From: Cylindrodendrum hubeiense | Lineage: Eukaryota; Ascomycota; Sordariomycetes; Hypocreales; Nectriaceae | Assembly (NCBI GenBank): GCA_014621425.1 | Contig: JAANBB010000469.1 | Location: forward strand, 1 to 29,716 | Reading direction: 5' to 3' | Length of the DNA: 29,716 nucleotides | Part shown: positions 1-13,375 of the stretch, one piece after another | Numbering within the stretch: the first letter of the stretch is position 1 | Layout of the letters: every line of letters starts with the position of its first letter | Position numbers and translations under genes: made by a program | Notes under the pieces: generated by a model | Database searches by the model: none | What the model saw: only the letters and a program-made list of their open reading frames with translations | Told to the model about the DNA's origin: nothing

Positions 1-122
1 CGGGCCGAGTTTATTGGAGCAACGGGGAATAGCTGAGAGTGGACTATGCCAGATCGAGGAGGGACTGTGCAAGCACCGGAGAGTCATGCCACGGGCTGGT
101 TCTTGGGATTGGCTCTCACTGG

Positions 123-167
123 ATGCATTGGATGCACTGAATGCACTGAATGCACTGGATGCACTGA
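123..167. repeat. 9-bp tandem repeat, five units
   Basis: Five head-to-tail copies of ATGCACTGA with single-base variants (ATGCATTGG, ATGCACTGG). Because the unit is a multiple of three, every frame stays open through it, which helps create a spurious Cys/Thr/Glu-rich translation on the plus strand. Confidence 0.9.
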
Positions 168-1075
168 ATGCCGCCGTATTGCACACCCCTCTTGTGCATT
201 GAGGGCGAGAGCCAGAGTGACAGTGCTGGGCACCCAGCACGAAAAGGACGAACGAATCGTACCTCGCTATGCCGGACGCGCCGACCATGAATACGTATTC
301 GTACAGAGTGCGTGCTTCTTCTTATCGACCGGGCTGGATCTTGTGAGGGGACCGGAGACAAAGGTCACGGGCGGGCGCGCGAGCGGTGCTATGCTCATTC
401 CATCCCATGTCCATTCCAGCGGGCTGGTTCCCCCACCGAATGCGCAAACTTTGGTGGGTTTGCTCCGTAGGCCCCAGTTGGACTCGGTCGTCTTGTCCCC
501 TTGGCGCGACGAGGCGGCAACAATAGCAGGATGGTTGCAAGGGGGGATGGGGGAAGGGAACCCAGGGTGGGTGTTGTCACGCCAGAGCGAACCGCCTCTT
601 TTTGCGACGGCGACCCGCGACCTGCGTCAGGACGGGAGTCGAGCGCCTCATTTTCGATGTGTTCCCAAGAGCTGGGTCGGCATGGCTGAGCCTATCCGTC
701 GATGGCGGCGGAATGGCTCAACAGAGAAGCAGCCCAGGGCCCCGTGTGCCCCCCAGTCCCCTGGCCGTGGTCCGTGGTCCGTGGCCTCTGTGGAGGGGGC
801 GTGCGCCTCCGAGCGCTCGAGCTGGAGGATTGGGAGGATGTGAGGATGGATGGGTATGGGGACAGGGAGCCGGGACCGGGACTGCGACTGCGACTGGGAC
901 CGGGGGGCGTGGTTGGTGATCAGGACAGGACGGCGGGCAGGGGCCGGCGGAGGCGAGCGAGCGAGACAGACAATTAAGACGCGGAGGATCATGGATGCAA
1001 CTCGCAACAGCGCTCGCAGCCTACAGCCTGGTGCAGGCGCAGGTGCAGGTGCCGGTCATGGCCAAAGACGTCTGG

Positions 1076-1112
1076 GATTCAGGGCCTCGAGATTCAGGGC
1101 CTCGGGATTCAG
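1076..1112. repeat. 15-bp tandem repeat, 2.5 units
   Basis: GATTCAGGGCCTCGA is followed by GATTCAGGGCCTCGG and then a partial GATTCAG. It lies in gene-free DNA and no function is evident. Confidence 0.9.
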
Positions 1113-3650
1113 ACATACATGGTGCAGACGAGCAGACTCGGAGACAGCACGGTGGAGGAGACATGCAGCGCCGCCGCCGCGCCTGATCCCCGATCTATGA
1201 TGGCCCTCTGATTCTCTGATCCCGATCCCCAGTTGGGCGGGTCCCCGGAGAATGAATGCGTGCCTCAAGCTCATGGGCAACAGGAAAAAACCTACTGAAA
1301 ACTCAGACTCAATTCGCGAAATCTAGCCAAATCGTGAGGGCGCCCGCTTTCACATCTGGGGAATGCTCAAGGGGCCCCGTCACTCCACCCCTGGGCCTCA
1401 CAGGCACCCACGTCCCTGTCGTTGCAGCGCGCTACAGCACAGCCCGCAGCTTTGGCCTGGATGCTCAGCGTTCCGGGCCATGGGGGCTGCTAGGCACCAT
1501 GGCATGGCATGGGCATGGCACAGGGCAAATCGATATTTTCAGGCCCTCCTCGATTGAGCAAGCAAATTCTTCACCCCAATCTCGATTTATGAATTTTCCT
1601 TTCTTCTTTCTGCTGCTGCCTTTTCCCCCCCTCCTCGCTGCTAGCTCAACGCCCCCCTTCGCGTCCCCCTGCCCTGGCTCCCCTCAATCTTGTTTGCTCG
1701 TATCTCACCTCTCATCGGGCTCGGCGGCATCAATAAAATCTGACCCAACTTCCCGATGGAGCCCCTTCCCACTTCCCACGAGTACAGAACATGGGGGGAC
1801 CCTTGAGAGCTGAGTAACCGGCGAGCTTTGAGACATGAGAGCGAGAGAGAGAAAGAAAAATAAGCCCAAATATTGGGTCTGGCGTGAGAGAATTCTATAG
1901 CCTAGTGGTGTTGTATTACACTCGTCGGTGATCGCTAATACATTCCCACGGCGATCCCACGTACATGGGCATGGGGGGCAGTGAACCGGGAAAGGCAAGT
2001 CGCAGACCGATAATTAGACGAACCCCTAAAAAAAGACTTGAGCACCCAGGGCCTCGGGTTCTGCGGAGGAGTAGGGATAACGCATGGGAGGTATTTGGAA
2101 TGGCCTCGACCCGTTTTCGACCTCGTCGTCTTGTCGCATCCCATGCCATGTCATGTCTGTCTCTGTTGGAGGCATCTGGTTGTCTTGTGTTGGGTCTGCT
2201 GAGTTTGCATTTGCATCTCGTGTTGGACAGCGGAGCCGGCGAGCAACACAGTCGATCACCAGTCAGGTCAGCCCGTGAGTCCAGCTGTGCTTATTTTGGA
2301 ACTTTGATGTGAGTGTCATGTCGGACGGGAAAGACCCGAGCTGTCATGTCTGTCATCCTAGCTGAACCCCGAACCTGTTGATTGAGGCTCGGTTCGTTGT
2401 CTCTGTCTCTCTGATTCCGTCGTCTTCCTTCTCGTCCTCAGGTCGATATGACACACCCTCGCCCCCGTCTTACGCCGTCTGTCCAGTCGGCACTGGGTTT
2501 CAGCGGCATGCCCTAGTTATCTCGCCCATCCCGGCTTGCCCGTTGTGCATGTGTCTCGCCTTGACCATTGGGCTGTCATTCTCTGTTGCAAGACAAGACA
2601 AGGTCCCCTATCCCTTTGACTGTCGTAAGCCTCCACCTCCGTACCTGGCCCCACAAAACCCTGGCAGATGCTGATTGACACAGAGGAACCTGTAGCAATA
2701 GCAGCGACGGTGCGGTTGCGGGCTATTTGATGTATATCTTCGTAGCGCCCGGAAGCTATTGGACTTTTGCTGTCAGCTAATTTGGGTGGGCGCCGAAGTA
2801 CTTTTACACATGCTTCTTTAACTGGTTGGACATCCCTGCAGTGGCCAAACTGGAGGCTTACGACAGTCAAAATGGACAATTCCACATCAACGACAATGCG
2901 TGCAGCGCGGCTGTCGGCCCCGGAAATCCTGCTCCAGGGTGCCGCGACCGGTTTGACTCTGGAAGGTCTGGGCCTGGTCGACCCTGTCGTCTGTGAGTTG
3001 TCTGCTGCCCGTGGTTTCTCGGGCTGTGCGAGCTTATCGATCCGTCTCAGACGGGCCCATCTCTGGAACCGGCGACGAGCGTCGAGAATTCCCCAGCTCG
3101 GTTACCGGAAGCAAAAAGACGGGGACTAGTCGGAATCGGCGAGCTTATGCCCATGGCATTGGCATGGCGTTTTCCCCAGGTCCCGTCGTATGGACGAACA
3201 TGACTTTGAATCGTTTTGGGGGGGCACGCAACACACTCAGCTCTCCACTTGCGCTTGCGCTTCAGACACTCCATCACCACCACCACTCGCACCATTCCCG
3301 CCACCACGACAGTTGTTGTCGTCCAACTCATGGGCGCTTTCCGGCGCCGCCGCCCGTTGCACGGTTGCGCGCCGCCTCCCAGGGGAGAGGAGAAACAGAG
3401 TCCAGCCGCCCGGTTCCCGCCACGGGGTGGACAGACAGGCGGACAGCCTCATTCAGCAAGCCCAGGCAAGCCCCGAGCCAGCGGCTGGGATACATGCTGT
3501 TCGACTCAGGCTGCCTTTGCTTCTTCGTACGCAGCGCGCACGTTCAAAGGCAGGCCCGGCGCCCCCCCAGCCTGTCAGCCCGCCAGCCCAGGCCTGTTGA
3601 TGACCCATGACACACACCATACCCGCCTGCCACCACCGCCCACAGACAGC

Positions 3651-3674
3651 GACGCAGACGCAGACGCAGACTCA
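3651..3674. repeat. 6-bp GACGCA tandem repeat
   Basis: Three perfect GACGCA units and a fourth variant GACTCA form a short microsatellite in gene-free DNA. Confidence 0.85.
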
Positions 3675-4430
3675 GAGGCATAGGCCACTGAGGGGACCCA
3701 GTCGGACCCAGACCAGATCCAGACCCAAGGGACGACGAGGAAAAAGAAACGAGGCGTGGGAGTGATTTGCGTGCCGTAGGCCGTAGGGCGTCTTGGGCGT
3801 CCAGCCTCCCATCCTCTCACACACCCCGTTCCCGATCTGGGCCAGCCACGCAGCAGAGCGCAGGGACTGAGGAGATGGATGGGATGGGGATGGGGATGGT
3901 GGGATGGGGCTTGTCGCTCCCGCGTGCCCCAGTCAAATTGGACTGGGAAAAAGTGAGCGCGCGAGATGGGCGGCGGCGACGGCGACTGAGACTGGCCAGA
4001 CCCTTGTTGTCGTCCTGGCGTCCTGACGTCCACATCCGGTCGATGGTGCGCGCACGCACGCACACTGCAAAGGACGACCAGTTGCTATTGTACTCAGTCG
4101 CTCTCAGTCGCTCTCCGTCGCTCCCAGTCACTTGCAGCGTGTGGCATTTGTAGCTGGAACCCTAAGGTACGTCGCCTCGCGGCAACATTTCTGGTGGGTT
4201 GCGTCTGCTTCGTCGTCTTCAGTCAGGGCCTCGTCCGAGTCGTCGTTGTTCTCGTTTGGCCCTCGTGTTGCTCTCCCCTTCGCTATTCTTGTTGTCTCTG
4301 GTAGCTGTACTGCATATACACACGCCCCTCCGGAATGGAGTCCACGTCCCGTCACCTTGCACTCATCCATCCATCCTTTCACCCACCCATAGTGTAGCCC
4401 GTACTTCGTACAGCCAGTCGCCTTGTCACG

Positions 4431-4463
4431 CATCCATCCATCCATCCATCCACCCATCCATCC
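4431..4463. repeat. CATC microsatellite
   Basis: A run of CATC tetranucleotides, perfect for about five units and then interrupted by CACC. A shorter CATC run lies about 60 bases upstream. Likely polymorphic between strains. Confidence 0.9.
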
Positions 4464-4726
4464 CCCCCTTCCCAGGCTCCTCTCCGGCTCCAGCTCCGGC
4501 CGCTTGGTGGGTGGGAGTGGAGAGGAATAGTCGCGGTGGCTGCTGCTGGCTGCTTGCTGCTGGGTGCTGGCTGGTGCATTTCGCTCCGCGCTGGACTTGC
4601 CGCCTGTCCCCCTCTATTCACTCGCATACGCCCTCGCACTCACACATTCACTTTAATGCTTGCCGCCTCCGCGTCGGGTCCCTCACTCGCGTTATCCCCC
4701 TGTGCTTTGTGCCGCTTTGTGCCATG

Positions 4727-5854
4727 TACTGGAGCTTCCCAGGCCCTGTCCAGCTGCTAGGTCTTCGATCCTCAGCCCTCCCGAGCTAGTCGCTTTCGCG
4801 TCTGGCGTCTGGTCTAGAGATCCCGTCTCAGCAGGCCCAGGTCGACCGCGCTAACTCAAAAGGACGCCAAGAGGGAGCTACCCCCGGGGTAGGGCAGCTG
4901 GGTGTGGGCGCCAGGTGCCAACAGGGGGGGCGTGAGCACCCTTGGGGGAGTGGGGTGCGAGAGGCAGCTGGACTGGGGCTAGCAGCAGTGGGAGTGCAGT
5001 TGGCGTGTAGGGAAGCAGAGCCCTGGAGGGCCCCAAAGATATACATATTGCGCCAAAAACGCCAAAGGGCGCCACCTGGGACAGTAAACCTTATTGAGTC
5101 TCTGGCTCTCCATTGACGACACCCCAAAACCACAGAGGCCCCCATTCAATCCCCATTCATCCCGCGACCAAAGAGCATCTTGACTCTCAACCTTTGCCTC
5201 TCGACCCTCTTCCTCCTCTCTCCATCCTCCATCCCCCTCTGAGACCTTCTTTTGAGTTTGAGCTTGCCCCTTCCAGACCCTGAGACCCTGGAGACGAACG
5301 CTGCATAACCTTGCAGACGATCCAGCATCGACGACAGCCCCCTCGCGTGTATAATAGAAGAAGCTTTGCGATCCCCAGCCCAGGTGTGGTTGATCTCAAC
5401 CCCTCTCGACGACTTCAGCACTCCCCAAGAACGCCTTTCCCGGAAGCCATCACAGCCATCACCGCCATCTACGCCTGGCACACGGGGCCACCACCGCCGC
5501 CAGCTTTGCCTCACAACTCACACCAGGAGACACGCCTTGAGCCTGCTTTGGACCACCAATCACGCTGTGCTTTTGCTCCTCTGGACGTCACGGCCGTCAA
5601 GGAAGACAAAGTCCCTGAACCGCTTGCTCCAGCAGCATCACCAGTGTTATTCCCCCAGTCTCGCCTCACCACAGGCCTCAGCCAAGCAGCACCTCCCGCC
5701 GCCACCACAAACAAAACCTCGTCCGTCTTCTCGCGCCCACCACCTCTCGACGACAAGGCAAGCGCAGAAGCAGCCAGCAGCAGGACTACCCGCAGCAGTA
5801 ACAGTAGCCGCAAGTAACACTATCATCACCACAACATCCTGGTGCGCCATTGCC
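4727..5854 (+). promoter_or_regulatory. ATG-free leader/promoter stretch of the C2H2 gene
   Basis: Reading the plus strand base by base, I find no ATG between the one at 4724-4726 and the C2H2 start at 5855, a span of 1,128 bases. The reverse-complement triplet CAT occurs about 17 times in the same span, so base composition alone does not explain the absence. The last 700 bases are pyrimidine- and CA-rich. The simplest reading is a long 5' UTR, selected against upstream start codons, plus promoter. The transcription start is not visible, and a 5' UTR intron is possible. Confidence 0.6.
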
Positions 5855-7306
5855 ATGGAGGCGGCCACCAGTTTCTCGTCGCGTCGCCCTGCAGCCGGCG
5901 CCTTGCCTGCATTCTCTCTGCCTCCTCCCACCGCAGATGTTCCAAGTATGGCAAAATACCCCCTGTACCCTCCCCTCCCGGCCGGCTCTCACGAGCACTA
6001 CCACAACTCCCTCGAATCCGCTCCGGCTGGTTATCCCTATCCGCCATCATATCTTCCCCTCCCCGGTCCCCTTCCCGATCGTCGCCGTTCCTCTTCCCCC
6101 AGTGTTCTGACCCCTTCGCCAGGAGCTAGCGACGGTCTGAGCCCAAGCCTCTCCAGTGTCAACACGGGCAGCTCCCAGGGCTCTCAAGCACCCGCCGGCA
6201 TGCATTATTCGTACGGCCACGGAGCGTGGCCCACGCCCAACAACTCGTCGTATACCGTCAGCTCTGCCGCCCCTCCCCAGCCCTCTATGGGCCACCAGCA
6301 CTTTGGCGGACGCTCTTCGATGTACAGCCAGCAGCCCCCGACTATGCAATTCAACCACCCCCGAACATCACAGTCACCGCACCACGGAGGTGAAGGCCTT
6401 CCTCCCCCTCCCTATGGCGAGGTCCAGCACCCCTTTCAGACATCCCTCTCCAGCGGAGGCAACGGCGGGCAGACGACTCCGGGTCACCAACCTCAGAGCG
6501 CTATTCTGAGCTCCCAGAACCCGGTTTCCACGCAGCCTCCCACTCCTTCCAGTGCCCCGGCTCACGTCGATTCGTATACGCACACACGACCTCCCAGCAC
6601 CCCCAGCTATTACACGGCCTCGTCGACACCTCAACAGTCCAACTTCCCATCTTACGCTCCTCAGCCCTCTCCGACCCAGCACTCGCCTTCGAGCGCTGGC
6701 CCTATTCCGAGGGGTCTAGGCTCGCTCTCGGGCCCACCTCAGGGACCGACCATGGCCCCCCCTGCTCCGTATAGGCCTTATCCTCCTTACCAGTCCCTGC
6801 CCACCATGGGCGGGTCCGTTATGTCGAATATTCACCAGCCTGGAGGCCAAATGTCGATGATTCCCGGTATGGGTGTTCCCCAATACGGCCACCCGATGAT
6901 GTACGGACACGGGCAACCCGCCCCTCAGTCTGAGCGACCTTTCAAGTGCGATCAGTGTGTTCAGTCCTTCAGCCGAAATCACGACTTGAAACGACATAAG
7001 CGAATTCACCTGGCTGTCAAGCCATTCCCTTGCACTTTTTGCAGCAAGAGTTTCTCACGAAAGGATGCCCTAAAGGTAGGAACACCCCCATATTCATTGC
7101 TTACTCATGTCATTAAGGCGATCGGGAAGACCCGGTTGTGTCTGAGTTTCACTTTATGAGCTGCATACTAACTCCTGTTACAGAGACATCGACTCGTCAA
7201 GGGCTGCGAAGGCAAGACAAGCGAAGGCGCAAACAGCACTGAAAGCAACGGAGCGGATCGAAGCCTAGATGGCGATGACAGTGCGGATGCGAAGAAAGAG
7301 TCTTGA
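5855..7306 (+). CDS. C2H2 zinc-finger transcription factor (FlbC-like candidate)
   Basis: Two exons, 5855-7075 and 7184-7306, encode about 447 residues. The intron (7076-7183, 108 nt) has a GTAGGA donor, a TACTAAC branch point and a CAG acceptor. The first 360 or so residues are low-complexity, rich in Pro, Ser, Gln, Tyr and Gly, as in fungal activators. Two zinc fingers follow near residues 366-410: finger 1 is C-X2-C-X12-H-X3-H, and finger 2 is C-X2-C-X12-H-X5-C, completed only after splicing (RHRLVKGC is in exon 2). A short acidic tail ends the protein. The start at 5855 is the first ATG in the frame; the frame is open further upstream but has no ATG there. Two C-terminal fingers match the known layout of the Aspergillus conidiation regulator FlbC. 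Orthology is my inference; DNA binding in the nucleus is the safe call. Confidence 0.9.
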
Positions 7307-8552
7307 ACGCGTATTGGGGAAGGGGATGACGACGATACCCGACTTTCGAACACGACCTGCCCATTTTGGGGTGCGAGGGAAAGCGAGGGATTGTTTCCAT
7401 TGTAAGAGCAAGCAGCGAGTTGAGGCCGGCGCTGCGGCCGAGGAACGGCGATACCTGACGCGAGGCGTAACACCATCCACCACATCCATTGCAAGCAACA
7501 ACGACTAGGACGTGTTAAAAAGGCGCAAGGGCGCAAATAGGAAAGGGGAGACTGGATTATCGGCGTCAAGGGAGCTAGTTGGACAAGAAGCGATGGAGGC
7601 CCTAACATGGGTCAAACCTCTTCTTCGTTTTTATTTCGTGAATCTATTATATCACACGGACCGGGACAAAGCAAAGGGGGCAGGATTCGGTAAAGGGGAT
7701 TGCGAGGTATTGGATCGGAAGCGCATCTGGACAAGAGGAAACTGGTTTCGTTACCAAGGACACAGAAAGGGCTTCGGACAAAGAAGACAACGGATAGGAC
7801 GGGACAGGATAAGGGTGGGACGGAACGGTGGGCGAGGACCAGGCGGGGGCTAGGATAACTCCAACAGAGAGGATTGTGGGATTAATTGTGGATTTCGTTT
7901 TTCGGCATGGTTTAGACGGGCATTGGGGATTTCCAAACCGGGTTTTATATTGGAACTGATTTCTTGGTTGCTACCTTTGCTTCAACGATGTACTTTTTAT
8001 CGGTAGCCGTTTCTGGAGGCGCAACAACTGAGGGAACGATCTGGACACAAAATACGAGGGCCGTGGTGACTGTGCTCCCAATGGACAAGGCAAAACCCGC
8101 GGACCATGAGTCGCGAGGCTCAGGCTGGCAAGGCCAAAGCATCGCGTGAGTCGTGAGGACGCGAAGTGGGCTGGGATTTTGGTGGATACGCCTTGAGACA
8201 GGGCATGATGCATGGGAGGGAGATGGATGCGGGAAGTCTACGAGCAGTGTCTGGTATGGCGAGAGAAGGCTACTCCGTATGTAGCGAATTGAGGAGAGGG
8301 CCGCCCCGAATCCTATTGGAGGCGATCCATCTGAATCCTCCAATCGGCCAAAAGCCTCGTACAATGACTAAATTTTGATTTCCACGATACGACATGGCAT
8401 GACACGGACGGGTGATCTACATTGCTGTGAACGGTAATTAGGTGCAGCACAGCACAGACAGCAAGGATAGCGTTCGTGCATCGGCATGTGGATACGCAAG
8501 GGAAGGAGAGATAATGGCTGAAGGCTGGGGGCTCGCTCCAGGCTGGGGACTG

Positions 8553-8594
8553 ACTAGAGGCTAGATAGAGGCTAGAGGCAAGAGGCTAGAGAGG
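8553..8594. repeat. Imperfect AGAGGCTAG repeats
   Basis: Four imperfect copies of (T/A)AGAGGC(TAG) follow one another in gene-free DNA downstream of the C2H2 gene. No function is evident. Confidence 0.7.
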
Positions 8595-9630
8595 ATGCGT
8601 TTTGACGTGGGGGACAGTGGCCGGCCCGGATTGGGCTTGTTCGGGCCGAGAATGGACGAGAGTGAAATCGGGAGAGCCTCAGAGCTGACGACGAGAGACG
8701 GCCGCCCGCCCTAAGCAAGCCCAGGTCAGCGAAGACAGGTCCCTGGACTCCCTACTGACACTGGTTCATATTAGAGACAGGCCCTGCTGGGAGAGAGAGA
8801 CTAGAGGCTCTGCAGTGCAGTGGGTGAGAAGGGGGCAGGCAAGCAAGGGGGGGTGTGCGATGGCAGTGATTGCATTGATTGACTGACTGGTTGGTTATTG
8901 CTCCATTCGATTCGTCAACATCCTTCATTCATATTCTGGCGCGGAAGCCGACGCACCACTGTCTGCCTTGGTCCCCACCTGGGTTGCTCATTGGGTGACA
9001 CTTCTTGTTCGTTTTATTATTGACAAGGAGGCCTACATAGTATTTTATTTTAACCTCATAGCCCGGGCCTACGTGAGGCGGGCGGCCGGGTTTATTCCCC
9101 ATAGGTGGCACGGCAGTTGATGCTCGACTAGGGTCACATCACCTGGTGGGCTGAGCTGGGGACAGGGGGGAACCTAGTGACGATCCAGCTGGGCATTGTG
9201 GAGACGCAGAAAAGGGCAAAAGAAGACGCAAATTTTGGTGCGCCTTGGATCGGGATATTTTTTATGGAGTCGAATGAATGGTTTCTAGCATCAGAGGATC
9301 AGAGGGGGCATTAGAGGGGGGGAGGGGGGTGCGAGATATGCGCTTGCAGCAGTAAAGGTAGGGGAGTATGGAGTACGTGTACTATTTAGTATGGATGGGT
9401 GAGAAAGTGGGAATGGATTTGGAAATGGGGAATGGATTTGGATGGAGACATCATGCAGCATGTGGGGGATGGGTCGCATGCGATGCGGGTATAAGGCGCG
9501 TAGGAATCAATAATTGCTTGGCTTACTGCACAAAGTTGGGCCATTTCCAACGTACGTAGTACAGACTATTCACTATTCATGCAAAGGGATGTGAATCCAT
9601 CGCTCACCCCAAACGGACTGCCGTGGCCTT

Positions 9631-9658
9631 CGCCGTCGCCGTCGCCGTCGCCGTCGCC
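9631..9658. repeat. CGCCGT hexanucleotide repeat
   Basis: Four perfect CGCCGT units plus a partial unit. Simple microsatellite in gene-free DNA. Confidence 0.9.
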
Positions 9659-9792
9659 ACTTCTCGATGAAGAAGTCGCTGCATTCCGTCCTTGTACGTC
9701 GTCGAGGTCCCCGAGGTCGCCGAAACGAGACGTTCGGCGTTCACTATTCCTAGCCCTACCGGGTTCTGCCTACCCTAGTTCCTGATTCCCAG

Positions 9793-9816
9793 CGTCGTCG
9801 CGTCGTCGCGTCGTCG
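9793..9816. repeat. 8-bp CGTCGTCG tandem repeat
   Basis: Three perfect CGTCGTCG units lie about 140 bases after the CGCCGT repeat, so the two GC-rich microsatellites form a small cluster. Confidence 0.9.
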
Positions 9817-12217
9817 CGCCGGGAGCATATCCGACAAGTGAAGCGCCTCCAGTAGCGCCAGTGCCAGTGTCACTGCTCGGCTTGGGGTGGTGTCACGATC
9901 ATAGCGTGCCTGCCCTGTAGCGCCGGTGAGCTAGCTGTGGGTAGCGGCAGCACACCGGGAGGCGATAGTGGCATAGTCCAGGGGATCTTGGCCGTACACG
10001 GAAGGCTGAGACGAGTGCGAGCGAAGCCATGGATTGACGGGCCCTCAGGCCGGTTGGGGGACAGGGATATGGGGCCCAGGGGAAGCCCAGGGGGTGTGAA
10101 AGCGTGGGCTGCGACGGCGGCTACTTAGCGCCTGGCCTATCGTGGTCTAAAGACGTTCTAGATGGCGAGCACATCAGGCCAGGTGGGCGGGCTACGATGA
10201 CATAGTCCAGCGGCTGAAAGAAAGAAAAAAAATCAATATGCCATGTGGTGGTGGTGATGTGGCGGGCGGCCGCGACGTGGGGATCAAAAACAAGATAATC
10301 TCCAAGTGGGCAAGGGAGTTGAAGGCCGAGTTGACGGCGCATGTCTGTGTCTATGTGATCGCCCCTTGCTACCAACTAGTTAGCGTCCAGGGATGGATGG
10401 GGGAGTGTGTGGTAGGGCCCCGCCACGCTGAGAAATAAATGTCCGAATAATCAATAGTTGATGTGGGAATCGGGAGGTGGACATGATACGATCACGGATG
10501 ATATGATGGATGCATGGCGATCCAAGGGCGTTCCGAGGGTCTGGATCGCGGACAGGGGCTTCGGGATGGCGTTTGGGAGGCGAGGTCTGTGTATGGTTGG
10601 CGATGCGAGCATCTCCAGAGTGGATTGAGGATGATACCCAGAGACGACACGAGGCTTTGGTGACGTCCGTGATGTATTCCCAGCCCCATGGAGAGGGAGA
10701 GGGAAACGGGGGGGGCTCCACGTGGTGATCCACGATGGGGATGAGGATGCTGCCAAGCTTCAAACCTGCCCGAAGGACTGGTTAGAGCACGTCCACGCTC
10801 CTGTTGCTGTTGGTTTTCGTGTTTGACGGCAGCTTGCATCTACACGCAGCCAGACACACGCAAACGCACCTATCTCCGGGCTATCTCTAGAGTTGGTAAT
10901 GGTGATGATACATAGAGACAGAGTTGCTTCTTTCCACCACGTTTCCTCTCCCCTCCCACTCCTAGCTTATCGTCAACGACACGCCCAGTGATGTTGCAGA
11001 CTCAACTCCAACTTGTATTAGTGACAGTCCAGATCACCTCAATGTCAGACATCAATGACACCCAGTTCCACTCTCTCCCACTCACGTCCTTCCTTCGTCT
11101 TCATTCTCCTTCCTTCTCCTCCTAACCTCCCTCATGATGGATGCCACACCTATTTCCCATTCCCCTCATCCACCATCCACCCCCTCCGAAGTTGATTGCT
11201 CACCCGAAATCCCAGCCGTTACAGCCTCTGGCAGCAGACGTGCGACCCTCCTCCTCTTCCCTCCTCAGCGATCCTATCCGATTGGGCCACGGACCCTCTT
11301 CTCCTCCCCCCTCCCCCCCTTTCGAAGACATGAGGGGTGGGTTCGCTTGACGGTGTTGCAGTTGTGATTCGTGAATATCATGGATACCGACGCTTGCTTT
11401 GTTTCACTTGCTGGCGGTCGTGAACGGTCGGTCTGCGTGGATTGGGCTTGGGGGCTGAGCATTTACCCTTCGGCCTGCCTGCCGCTTACAGCTTCTTGCA
11501 TTTTCGCGGGTTCCGCGAGGCTGGGCGGAGAATTGGGCTGAAGGAGCGAAAATGTCGAGGACGCCAGCAATACGGCTGAACTGAGCTGAAGGCAAGTCTT
11601 GACGCACTAACTAACCCTCATGCAGGTCTCGCCGTGGGTTGCATGTCTGTCTCCCGTATTCGGCAGGTGTTTGATATGTGTGTCTCTTTACACATGCACC
11701 TCTACTCCGCTATCCCACATCACTCGGTGTCGTAATCACCATCTTTGCATTTGTCGAAATCTCACCGTCCTCCGCCGTCTCGAATTCTCTGCCGTCTCGA
11801 GTCACCTGCCGGTCCAGCCGCGCTTCCCGTCTCGAGGAATACGGGTACACGCAGATGTCGGTATGACGCCTTGCTCTTACTTTCCCGCCTGACACACGGG
11901 TGCAACCACGAGCGCGAACCGTCCCATTGTCGCCATCACCCGAGCCGGGTTGCCGGTGAAAGGGTGCTTCCGATGATGGAGAGACAAACTATTGGGGAGC
12001 TGCGTCATGATGGCGGGTGCTTGTGTAACGTGAGGTAACGGCACGGGAAAACGCGGGCATGGGCATGATGGTCATGAACGGGGGTGCAGATATGATGGAC
12101 GGCAAATATCGAATACCATGACGGACATGATTGTTTCTCGGCGATATTATCTTCGTCGAGCGCCTAGATTTCTTGTACAGAGGAGCGGCATTGTTCCCCC
12201 CATACGGAGGACAGTAA

Positions 12218-12239
12218 GTTGTGGTTGTGGTTGTGGTTG
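12218..12239. repeat. GTTGTG hexanucleotide repeat
   Basis: Three and two-thirds GTTGTG units lie just before the shift into AT-rich sequence. Confidence 0.85.
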
Positions 12240-13369
12240 CGTCAACCCCAGACTGTGGCGTTGGGTAGCCCTGTAAGCCAACACAACCAACAAACAACCC
12301 TCTAAAGCTATGCATGATTGCTAGGAACGCACAGTAATTCGTCTTTGATCGTCGCTTTCACTTGAAATTGAACTTTGAACAAGAGAAAATCATACAATTT
12401 TCAAACACGTCTGAATCGATATTGCGGTTATCAACATGCCAGCTTCCAGACAAAGTCCTGACCCTCATTCGGAACTACCAGGCTGAAAGCTGCGATAACG
12501 ATCAGTGGTCTTCTTACCAAGAATACCGCCTCAGGCCAGCAACAGTATGGTTTTGGGTAATCTATATGGTAATCTAAGAATTGAACATCCATAGATGGAC
12601 AGAAAATCACAATCTCATTTCAAGCGGCCCATTATAACTGCGTCAACCAAATACATATGTAAGGTATACTATGCTTTATTTATTCTACTACTTGCCACTA
12701 CGAGAAATCAATGCTTCATCCAAATAAAACCAAATGAAACTATCTTATCCGTCCGTTGTTGGTCAGCTTGGGTTCTTTATGTCTTGCGCAAAAACTCAAA
12801 ATTAGATGATGAGTGTGATTCGCGGGACAACGTGTGATTGAGATGCAAGGGGTCAACATCTCAGCAATCATGCGTCTATCAAATTTGCTATAACACAGCT
12901 AATATGGTTGGTCAGGGTTTGTAGATCATCTCTCTTGAGTCAGCACCAAGACAATAGACCGCACAATGCTCCAGTACAACCAACTTTCACATACATATCT
13001 ACCCTATATTATGGGGGGTGTAATAAAGTCGGGTTGCTTCCTTCGTCTGCTCGTAGTGCTCTTGTACTTTATCATGGCCTCAATCAAGACTATTCCTAAT
13101 CAAGGCTCCGAAGACTTAAAGTAAATGGCCAGACGATCTTTTCCTTGGACATAAGCTTATGAAATCCACCTGGTTTGACGGTTGGGGACTCGTCTCCAGA
13201 CTGACGTAACGGATGGCAAAGTGGCGGGATGGCGTCGCTTCCATCACCCAAATGTGGCAACCTATGCCGACTGAGTAAGCTTTGGTGTGGGCCCAATACA
13301 TCTGAGTAATGGAGTCTTCAAATGGGGAATATTTAAATGCACATATTTTACCGTTCATGGGCAAGCTTC

Positions 13370-13375
13370 TTATCT
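13370..13375. promoter_or_regulatory. Candidate GATA-factor site upstream of the amidohydrolase
   Basis: TTATCT (AGATAA on the other strand) fits the HGATAR consensus of AreA/NIT2-type nitrogen regulators and lies about 210 bases before the amidohydrolase start. Another match, CGATAA at 12,493-12,498, is over 1 kb away. A six-base motif occurs often by chance, so this is suggestive only. Confidence 0.3.

Larger units (their letters stand above)
1..4726. other. GC-rich region with no recognised gene
   Basis: I find no convincing gene here. Several open frames of 150-265 codons exist on both strands, but their translations are low-complexity, rich in Ser, Pro, Arg and Cys, and match no family I know. 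Overlapping open frames on both strands are expected by chance in GC-rich DNA. The region holds many short tandem repeats, listed separately. Its right end borders the ATG-free leader of the C2H2 gene, so part of it may be promoter for that gene. A lineage-specific or non-coding transcript cannot be excluded from sequence alone. Confidence 0.5.
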